Shown: piece by piece, positions 6,042 to 11,390 of the stretch
Layout: the number at the start of each line of letters is the position of its first letter
Position numbering within the stretch: position 1 is the first letter of the stretch
NCBI GenBank assembly: GCA_013813825.1
Contig: JACCRA010000294.1
Location: forward strand, 1 to 11,390
Direction of reading: 5' to 3'
Source of the DNA: Pyrinomonadaceae bacterium
GTDB taxonomy: Bacteria; Acidobacteriota; Blastocatellia; Pyrinomonadales; Pyrinomonadaceae
DNA length: 11,390 bases
Program-made: the position numbers and the translations under genes
Notes under the pieces: model-generated
What the model was told of the DNA's origin: nothing
Database searches by the model: none
What the model saw: the letters and a program-made list of their open reading frames with translations, nothing else

Positions 6042-9000
6042 TTACTCATCAGCTTGCGCGAAGTACCCCGCAATATCGACGATGAGGTGCGTGTTGGTGA
6101 GCGCGTAGATATGGAACGCGCCCTCACTGCCCAGCCCGACCGTGAAGGCATTCGGCACGATCTGCCCCGCGACATAATTCAGATTGGAAGTGGTTGGTCG
6201 CGCCGCGCCGCCCGGATAGAGCGTGATAAAACCGTTCCTATTGTTCGCGGCAGTGTTGACGACGGTGGCATTGCCGGCGAGGGCTTGCGCGCTGGCCGGG
6301 ATGTCGCATTCCTGCCGTGCCATTTCCGTGCGCGTCTGCCCGCCGGTGAGCGGCGCGCCCGGCGCGTCACAAGCCGGCTCCCCGGGCCGCGTATCGAGTA
6401 ACCGGACGGGATTCGCAAACTTGTAGAAGAGTAGCCCCGCGCCATTTTCATCCGTTGGTTGCTCTGAGTAGTAGCCGGTGACATCCACGATGAAGTTGAT
6501 GCCGGTAGTGGCGTAGATTTGGAACGCCCCATTCTCGCCCACTCCGACCGTGAACATGTTCGGCACCACTTGCCCGGCGGTATAGTTCAAATTTGAAGCG
6601 GTTGGCAACGTCATCCCGCCGGGATACAGGGTGACATAACCCGCTCCCGCGCTTGTGTCATTAACGACCGTCGCATTGCCAACTAATGCTTTGGCGCTGG
6701 CCGGAATCGTTACGCCGTCGCAAGTAACGCGTGACTGCTGTACACGCGAGACGCCGCCAACAAGCGGCCCGCCCGCGTTCGCGCAATCAGGTTGATCGGC
6801 GCGCGTGTCGAGCAGACGAATGGGGCGCGGCAGCGCATGATAATACAACCCGCCCGCATCCTCCGGCGGCGCGTAATAACCGGTCACGTCCACGATGAAG
6901 TCAGTGTCCGAGGTGGCGTAGAGGTTGAACGCGCCGGCGTTCGCGCCACCGCTCGCCAAGCCGATGGTGAAGGCGTTGGGGACAACTTGACCGGCGACAT
7001 AGTTGAGATTCGAGGCGGTCGGGCGCGCGACATCCGCCGAATACAAAGTGACGAAGCCGCCGGTAGCGCCGGTTGCATTGTTGACGACAGTGGCGTTGCC
7101 AACGATGGCGCGCGCGCCGGGCGGAATGGTGATGCCGTCGCAAGTGCCGCGTGCCTGTTGTGTCCGTGACACACCGCCTGTCAGCGGCGTCGCGGCGTTC
7201 GCGCAATCCGGCTGATCGGCACGCGTGTCGAGCAGCCGGATGGGGCGCGGCAGCGGGTAATACTTGAGTCCGAGCAGTTCCGGCGGGCCGGAGCAGGTGA
7301 TGGTTTTTCCGGCATCGCTTACAGCAATGTTCGTGCCTCCATACTTCACATAAATCGTGTGTGGTTGTCCATCTTTCACGCTCGCCGGCGTGGCAAAGCT
7401 GAAGCCGACATTGCCAGTGCCTCTGCCCGTCTCAAATAAATCTTGGCGAAGGATATTGGCCGGCACTGTCGCCAGCAAAACCTCGCCATCGTAGATATCA
7501 ACATTGATTGAAGCGTCGGGTTGGTTGCGATCCCAAGCCCAGCCGCGGATGGTGTTGCAATAGGCCGAGTCAAAAGAACCTTCATAACGCGGCAAGAGAT
7601 ACAACGTGTTGGAGAGGCTGGTCCCGCTGTTTGAGGCCGTAATGATGATCGTCGCCTCGGATGTCGCCGGGTTGGTTGCGATGGTGAAATTCGCCGTCGT
7701 CGCTCCCGCCGGAATCGTGATGCTCACCGGCATATTCACTAACGAAGCGTCGTTATTTGTGAGCGTCACGACGGCGCCTCCCTGCGGAGCGGGCGCGGCT
7801 AAAGTGACGGTGGCCGTCACCGCGTTACCGGCGACGGCAAAACCCGGATCGAGAGCTAAGGAAGCCGGCCTGTAGTTGGCGGAATTAAACGGGGAGACAC
7901 CGCCGCTAAACGGGCGATACAGAGGGTCTCCAATATTGAGGACCATCCACTTTAAGAACGCCGTATTTCTCAGAAAGGCATCGCCGACATTGGCCCCTTC
8001 AAAAATGTTGCGAAACAAACCGTCGGCGCGCGGCAACCCTTCCACGTAAGGCTCATTGACCGAACCGCTCGTCACCGTGATTCCTCTGAGCAACGCATTG
8101 GCCGACCAATTAGCGCCGCCGCGCGGGTCGAAGGCCGAGGCGCTGTCGATGTGGTATCCGATGGCCCCGGGATTCCACGTGAAGGCGTCGTTGTAGTTAT
8201 TATAGCTATACCATCCCGAATAGAAGGCGGCGCTATCACAGCGCAACGGCGCGGGCGGCGTGCCAAACTCCGCTTCGTTATGATCTTCAGTGACGGCAAA
8301 GCCCGCTTGCCGTGCGAAGTCCGCCGCGCGGTGAAGTTCCCAATCGGCGGCGAAGTAACCGGCATCGGGTAAGGTCTGAAGAGCACTGCCGCGATTTCTG
8401 TCGAAACAGCCTTGGCCCGCAAGGCCATTAGTTTCCGCCGCGAGAGCTTTATCAACTAGACCCTTCGCCAAACTGAGCGTCGGCGCATCCAGCCGCCAGA
8501 CCGAATAGATCGCCTTCGCTCCCGCTTGCAGACGGTAATCGGCCAGCGAGACGAAAGGCTGATAAGCATTCCCCTGAGTCTGCGCCGCCGCGTAGTAAGG
8601 GTGATCGATGAACAGAACATTAGCGGGCGAGTATTCATCCCAGATGTCGGCCACATACTGATCAAGAGCGCGGGTCTCAAAACCCGACAAGGTGGTGGCG
8701 ACAAATGTTTTGTATGGGGTTTGATACGAGAACACGATATAGAGAATGTGTTCTCTGCCGATGGCATTTAGACAATTCCGGATCGGAGTTTTGATCGTCG
8801 CATCGAAGGCGTCGAAATTGATGCCGGTCGTCGTCTGCGGAGAGATAGCGCACTTACGGCTCTGGGGGATGCCGCGCCGAGACATGTAATAGTCCGCGAC
8901 TTCGAGCGATTCCGGGACCTCCGTGTTGTAAACGACCAGCACCCTTTCATTGAGCGGCGTGGCGGACGACACGGCCGGCGGCGCGCCACGTTGTGAGGCG

Positions 9001-9089
9001 CGCGCCGTCAAAGCTCCCCACCATGTCAGACACGAAACGACGATTGCCCAAAATAATAAATGGCGGGTACGAATAAAAGTGTGACGCAT
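6042..9089 (-). CDS. Secreted TIGR03790-family protein with Ig-like and triple C-terminal repeats
   Basis: A 1015-aa exported protein. Residues 1-31 are a signal peptide (basic start, hydrophobic LLFWAIVVSCLTWWGAL, cut after ARA). Residues ~45-395 match the TIGR03790 family (VLVVYNTEVPES, ADYYMSRRGIP, ILYIVFSYQTPYK, closing NIGDPLYRPF), a domain of unknown function in Acidobacteriota, Planctomycetes and Myxococcota. Residues ~405-500 are an Ig-like beta-sandwich. Residues ~501-600 hold a second beta domain (IRGWAWD) with Cys511 and Cys599 near its ends. Three homologous repeats follow at ~608-739, 748-874 and 886-1010, each starting RLLDTR and ending (V/I)D(V/I)xGY(Y/F). There is no sorting signal or anchor, so it is probably released or loosely surface-bound. 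An ATG at 9143 would add 18 residues, but 9089 has GAGGG at good spacing and puts the signal peptide first. Confidence 0.88.
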   Translation of the reverse strand: MRHTFIRTRHLLFWAIVVSCLTWWGALTARASQRGAPPAVSSATPLNERVLVVYNTEVPESLEVADYYMSRRGIPQSRKCAISPQTTTGINFDAFDATIKTPIRNCLNAIGREHILYIVFSYQTPYKTFVATTLSGFETRALDQYVADIWDEYSPANVLFIDHPYYAAAQTQGNAYQPFVSLADYRLQAGAKAIYSVWRLDAPTLSLAKGLVDKALAAETNGLAGQGCFDRNRGSALQTLPDAGYFAADWELHRAADFARQAGFAVTEDHNEAEFGTPPAPLRCDSAAFYSGWYSYNNYNDAFTWNPGAIGYHIDSASAFDPRGGANWSANALLRGITVTSGSVNEPYVEGLPRADGLFRNIFEGANVGDAFLRNTAFLKWMVLNIGDPLYRPFSGGVSPFNSANYRPASLALDPGFAVAGNAVTATVTLAAPAPQGGAVVTLTNNDASLVNMPVSITIPAGATTANFTIATNPATSEATIIITASNSGTSLSNTLYLLPRYEGSFDSAYCNTIRGWAWDRNQPDASINVDIYDGEVLLATVPANILRQDLFETGRGTGNVGFSFATPASVKDGQPHTIYVKYGGTNIAVSDAGKTITCSGPPELLGLKYYPLPRPIRLLDTRADQPDCANAATPLTGGVSRTQQARGTCDGITIPPGARAIVGNATVVNNATGATGGFVTLYSADVARPTASNLNYVAGQVVPNAFTIGLASGGANAGAFNLYATSDTDFIVDVTGYYAPPEDAGGLYYHALPRPIRLLDTRADQPDCANAGGPLVGGVSRVQQSRVTCDGVTIPASAKALVGNATVVNDTSAGAGYVTLYPGGMTLPTASNLNYTAGQVVPNMFTVGVGENGAFQIYATTGINFIVDVTGYYSEQPTDENGAGLLFYKFANPVRLLDTRPGEPACDAPGAPLTGGQTRTEMARQECDIPASAQALAGNATVVNTAANNRNGFITLYPGGAARPTTSNLNYVAGQIVPNAFTVGLGSEGAFHIYALTNTHLIVDIAGYFAQADE
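6060..7268 (-). repeat. Three tandem ~125-codon repeats inside the TIGR03790-family gene
   Basis: The units lie at 6873-7268, 6468-6848 and 6060-6434. Each encodes RLLDTR, an internal Cys pair, a GNATVVN strand, SNLNY(V/T)AGQ(V/I)VPN and a closing DVTGYY-like motif. Units 1 and 2 are also similar at the DNA level, for example around 7196-7250 and 6776-6830. That implies fairly recent duplication or gene conversion, while unit 3 is more diverged. Similar beta-rich repeats occur at the C-termini of secreted bacterial proteins and are thought to act in surface or glycan attachment. Confidence 0.85.
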
Positions 9090-9095
9090 AGCCTT

Positions 9096-9100
9096 CCCTC
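9096..9100 (-). promoter_or_regulatory. Ribosome binding site choosing the 9089 start
   Basis: On the minus strand GAGGG (9096-9100) lies 6 bases before ATG 9089. The longer in-frame ATG at 9143 has no Shine-Dalgarno match upstream and would bury the signal peptide 18 residues inside the protein. Confidence 0.7.
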
Positions 9101-9232
9101 TCGCGAACAGAAAATCCTCGAATGAGCAGAGACGAAAGCTCATAACATATAACCGCCGCTAAGAATATCTAAGGTGACGAGCTACGAGCGCATTCTTACT
9201 CATCACTTGTCACTCTTAACACGTCACTGCCG

Positions 9233-9859
9233 TTAGTTCGCCGGGCGGAGTAGTCCACGGAAGATGCCCTGCACGGTGACTCGATGCGCGGGCAGGCGTA
9301 AGGGGGCGAGTTGGGAGTTGGCGGGGCGGAGTTCGACTTCGCGCCCGAAGCGGTGGAGGCGTTTGAGGGTGGCGCGGGCATTGTCGATGAGGGCGACGAC
9401 GATCTCGCCGTCGCGGGCTTCGGTGCGATTTTCGATGAGGGCGATGTCGCCGTCACAGATGTGCTCATCGATCATCGAGTCGCCGGTGACGCGCAGGGCA
9501 TAGACCTGTTCCGGCCGGACGCGGCCGAGCAAAAAGCGCGGGACGCTGACGGATTCAGTGGTGTCCGCCATCGTCTCCAACGGGTGGCCCGCCGCGACGC
9601 GACCCAACAGCGGCACTTCACAAATTTGATCGCCGGAGATTTCTTCAACCTGCACGCTCAAGCCAAACGAGCCGTTAGCGTGGCGGCGTGCGATCAGGCC
9701 GCGCTTCTCCAGCGCCTCGATGTGCTTGGCAATCGTCGCCTTCGATGAGATGCCGAAGTGACGTGCGATCTGCGCGTAGGAAGGCTCATAGCCATGCCGT
9801 TCGATGAACCGCGTGATGTAATCGAGAATCTCTTTCTGGCGTTGTGTTCGCGGCTGCAT
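9233..9859 (-). CDS. lexA: LexA repressor, SOS regulator
   Basis: A 208-aa LexA of normal length. It represses DNA-damage genes and is inactivated by RecA-stimulated self-cleavage. Residues 1-65 are the winged helix-turn-helix (TQRQKEILDYITRFI, EPSYAQIARHFGISSKATI, then a wing around GLIARR). The self-cleavage bond is Ala90-Gly91 in GRVAAGHP. The Ser/Lys dyad is Ser128 (GDSMI) and Lys166 (ATLKRL), spaced as in the E. coli protein. The C-terminal peptidase fold is complete (DGDIALIENRTEARDGEIVVA). GGAGGT lies 12 bases before the ATG, slightly far but with no better start nearby. The recognition helix (SSKATIAKHIEAL) differs from the proteobacterial one, so its operator sequence may differ too. 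The next gene on the strand is 143 bp away, and no SOS mutagenesis gene is adjacent. Confidence 0.97.
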   Translation of the reverse strand: MQPRTQRQKEILDYITRFIERHGYEPSYAQIARHFGISSKATIAKHIEALEKRGLIARRHANGSFGLSVQVEEISGDQICEVPLLGRVAAGHPLETMADTTESVSVPRFLLGRVRPEQVYALRVTGDSMIDEHICDGDIALIENRTEARDGEIVVALIDNARATLKRLHRFGREVELRPANSQLAPLRLPAHRVTVQGIFRGLLRPAN

Positions 9860-9927
9860 GACTGTGTCGAGACCTCCAGAGCGAGTGCGAAACAGCGAAG
9901 GGGACGACTGTTCGTTGCGTGGCGTGG

Positions 9928-9957
9928 ATTCTACGGGCGCGTGACGAAAAGCGTCAA
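9928..9957 (-). promoter_or_regulatory. Sigma-70-type promoter for lexA
   Basis: On the minus strand TTGACG (9957-9952) and TAGAAT (9933-9928) are separated by 18 bases, each matching five of six consensus positions. Transcription would begin near 9920, giving a leader of about 60 bases before the lexA ATG. Confidence 0.7.
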
Positions 9958-9965
9958 GGTCAAAG

Positions 9966-10046
9966 GGTGTTAGGTGTCGGGTGTCAGGTGTCGGGAAAAA
10001 CTTATGCTCGTTTTAACCGGCACCTACGCCTGCCACCCGGCACCTG
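9966..10046. repeat. Heptamer-repeat hairpin between lexA promoter and SYLF gene
   Basis: The left arm (9966-9995) is four 7-bp units of the form GGTGTYR. The right arm (10017-10046) carries the reverse-complement series (CGGCACC, TACGCC, TGCCACC, CGGCACC). They are separated by about 21 AT-richer bases. The arms form a long imperfect stem in which most differences are G:U pairs. The right arm starts only 3 bases after the SYLF gene stop, so it may act as that gene's terminator and also insulate the lexA promoter. Confidence 0.75.
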
Positions 10047-10049
10047 TTT

Positions 10050-10805
10050 TTATCGTCGCGAATAGCGCGCGAGTGTGAGTGGGAAGACGCGGACGCTTTC
10101 GGGCGCGCGTTCGAGCGTGGGCTGGTTGGTCCCCGTCAGCACCTGATCGGCCTTGAGGTGGTAGAGGGCCTCGTTCAGCTTATTGTCCGGGTTGATGACC
10201 GCGCCTTTCAGTTCGAGGCCGGCGAAGAGGCCCCGGCTGCGCGAGTAGGAGAGGATGCCGGCGTCGAGCGTCAGGTTAGTGGTCGCGCTCGCCGAGCGCC
10301 CGACGGGGCCGGCTGCGGCGCTCGCCTCGCCGCCCATCTCGAACTTGTCTTCGAGTAGTCCCTTGACCGCCGCCTCGTTCATAAAGAGCAGCACGAAGTC
10401 GGTCTTCGATGCGCCGATCTGCGCGCCGATACTGCCGCCGCCGAGTTTGAAGAACGCGGGCGCGCTCCACCCGCCAGCGCGGCGTCGCGAAATGAGACCG
10501 CTGCCGCCGCGCCCGCCGACGATGAAACCCGCCTTCAACACCCCGGGGAAAACCGCCACCGCTTCCGCCTTATCCAGCAACTCTTTCGGAATCCTGTTGT
10601 CTGGCGCGCCCATGATCTGCTCGAACACGCGCGCCGCGTTGGCCGCACGCTTCGCGGCCTCGCGTTCCCGCTTGGCATCAATGGCCGGTTCAGGATCGGA
10701 CGCGCGCCGCCGCCGCTGCTCCTGCGCGGGGGCGCCGAGAGACAAGACAGACAGCATCACCACCATTGCCGCGAGAACAATTCGTTTTGAAAACGTGAAA
10801 TGCAT
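10050..10805 (-). CDS. Exported SYLF (Ysc84-like) domain protein
   Basis: A 251-aa protein with a signal peptide at residues 1-27 (SKR, then a hydrophobic stretch, cut after APA) followed by an Arg-rich patch (RRRR, 31-34) and a charged helix. Residues ~58-248 are the SYLF/Ysc84 domain: IPKELLDKAEAVAVFPGVLKA, GGRGGSGL, PAFFKLGGGSIGAQIGASKTD, and the name-giving SYSRSRGLFAGLEL (186-199; Ser186, Tyr187, Leu193, Phe194). SYLF domains bind phosphoinositides in eukaryotes; bacterial exported copies are abundant but poorly characterised and probably associate with membranes. ATG 10805 has AAAGGAG 8 bases upstream and opens on the signal peptide. The frame continues upstream to an ATG at 10892, but that version would begin inside a hairpin and lose a normal signal peptide. 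Confidence 0.92.
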   Translation of the reverse strand: MHFTFSKRIVLAAMVVMLSVLSLGAPAQEQRRRRASDPEPAIDAKREREAAKRAANAARVFEQIMGAPDNRIPKELLDKAEAVAVFPGVLKAGFIVGGRGGSGLISRRRAGGWSAPAFFKLGGGSIGAQIGASKTDFVLLFMNEAAVKGLLEDKFEMGGEASAAAGPVGRSASATTNLTLDAGILSYSRSRGLFAGLELKGAVINPDNKLNEALYHLKADQVLTGTNQPTLERAPESVRVFPLTLARYSRR

Positions 10806-10852
10806 CAAATCAACTCCTTTGGACCGACTGCGATTGAACCGAGCAAGACGGC

Positions 10853-10890
10853 GAATGGAGGCGCAGGCCCAACAGCCCGCGCCTCCATTC
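10853..10890 (-). terminator. Terminator-like hairpin after the Cys-rich gene
   Basis: A perfect 12-bp inverted repeat, GAATGGAGGCGC (10853-10864) with its complement at 10879-10890, has a 14-base loop. It starts 16 bases after the stop of the Cys-rich gene and lies upstream of the SYLF ribosome binding site. No T-run follows, so termination would be imperfect. Confidence 0.6.
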
Positions 10891-10906
10891 ACACGTTCAG
10901 CAAGGA

Positions 10907-11390
10907 TTAATTGTCAGTTGACTTCGCCGCGCCGGCCTGCTGCTTCATGCAGCAGGAAGAGCCGCCGCCGTCACAGCAACTGGCGCCGCCCGCGCAGCAG
11001 CTCTCGCCTTCAGTCTTCACCTGTACGGTCGCGTGCGCGGCAACGTCGTGCCAAACGGACTGCTGCTGGTGTGCCGTCTTGCAGCAAGAGTCTTTCATCT
11101 TGCCGTGGCCGGCCTGCCGACCGTGTGCGGCGTCGTCCGCACCGTCCCGTTGATGCTTCGCGCAGCAAGCGCTGCCACCGCCACTACAACAAGTGGCCGA
11201 ACCTCCAGCGCAGCATGAATCCCCGCCGCAACTCTTCGCTTCGTGGCCGGGCGTGGCGGCGTTCGACGCGGCGTGGGCTGCGTGCTGTGTGCCGTCGTGT
11301 TTGGCGTGATGGGCTTGGCAACACGCCGAGCCGCCGTTAGCGCAACAGTCAGCGCCCGCCGTGCAACAACTCGCGGCGGTTGACTGGCGC
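10907..11390 (-). CDS. Cys-Cys repeat, His-rich putative metal-binding protein, 5' end beyond the window
   Basis: The frame is open from the right edge (first full codon at 11389) to TAA at 10907-10909, giving 160 visible C-terminal residues. An internal ATG at 11098 lacks a ribosome binding site, and the same repeat pattern continues upstream of it, so the true start lies outside. The visible part has 21 Cys: ten CC pairs (SCCT, DCCA, ACCQ, SCCA, TCCS, ACCA, SCCK, SCCA, SCCD, SCCM) and one single Cys. The pairs are set in Gly/Ser/Ala linkers such as SCCAGGASCCDGGGSSCC. About 12 His are mainly between the pairs (QAHHAKH). Vicinal Cys plus His suggests binding of soft metals (Cu, Zn, Cd, Hg), as in metallothionein-like proteins, but no named family is recognised. 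Location is unknown because the N-terminus is missing. It is the gene upstream of SYLF on the same strand, separated by a hairpin. Confidence 0.8.
   Translation of the reverse strand, partial: RQSTAASCCTAGADCCANGGSACCQAHHAKHDGTQHAAHAASNAATPGHEAKSCGGDSCCAGGSATCCSGGGSACCAKHQRDGADDAAHGRQAGHGKMKDSCCKTAHQQQSVWHDVAAHATVQVKTEGESCCAGGASCCDGGGSSCCMKQQAGAAKSTDN

Noticed and set aside
9966..10046. CRISPR-like array of short repeats
   Set aside because: The units are 7 bp, directly adjacent and inverted across a centre; there are no spacers and no cas genes.
10255..11340. Plus-strand open frame of 361 codons
   Set aside because: It spans the antisense of two minus-strand genes and the gap between them, is rich in Arg, Pro and Ser, and has no domain. 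The SYLF match and the CC repeats show the minus strand is coding.

Overview
The window looks chromosomal and comes from a GC-rich, free-living Gram-negative bacterium, most likely an Acidobacteriota member (Blastocatellia-like). That placement is inferred from the protein mix: an exported LolA-like repeat protein, a TIGR03790-family protein, a DJ-1/four-helix-bundle fusion and an FHA-GAF-cyclase, together with short palindromic intergenic repeats. There is no integrase, transposase, phage gene or CRISPR array. Both ends cut through a gene.

Left part (1-2403, all minus strand): an exported protein with a LolA-like domain runs off the left edge (1-1316). Next comes a long palindromic element (1434-1514). 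Beyond it is an apparent two-gene operon in which a 219-aa histone H1-like Lys/Ala-rich protein (1744-2403) is followed 30 bp later by a 58-aa acidic protein (1537-1713).

Middle (2404-4741, plus strand): a tRNA-Thr(CGT) gene has its own promoter and a downstream hairpin. It is followed by an FHA-GAF-class III nucleotide cyclase (2785-4452). A symmetrical hairpin (4674-4709) separates the cyclase from the convergent gene on its right. The 289-bp gap after the cyclase holds only that hairpin and an in-frame open stretch without a convincing start.

Right part (4742-11390, all minus strand): a DJ-1/PfpI domain fused to a DUF2383-like four-helix bundle (4742-5854). Then a large secreted TIGR03790-family protein ending in three homologous ~125-aa repeats (6042-9089), the SOS repressor LexA (9233-9859), a SYLF/Ysc84-like exported protein (10050-10805), and a Cys-Cys repeat protein that enters from the right edge (10907-11390). 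The spaces between them (5855-6041, 9090-9232, 9860-10049, 10806-10906) hold a lexA promoter, a heptamer-repeat hairpin and a terminator-like hairpin. I see no clear element in 5855-6041 or 9090-9232.

The genes do not form one obvious pathway. Several fit stress or envelope themes: LexA (DNA damage), DJ-1/four-helix bundle (general stress), the Cys-rich putative metal binder, SYLF (envelope lipid) and a cAMP-type signalling protein. Apart from the H1-like/acidic pair, each gene appears to be transcribed on its own.
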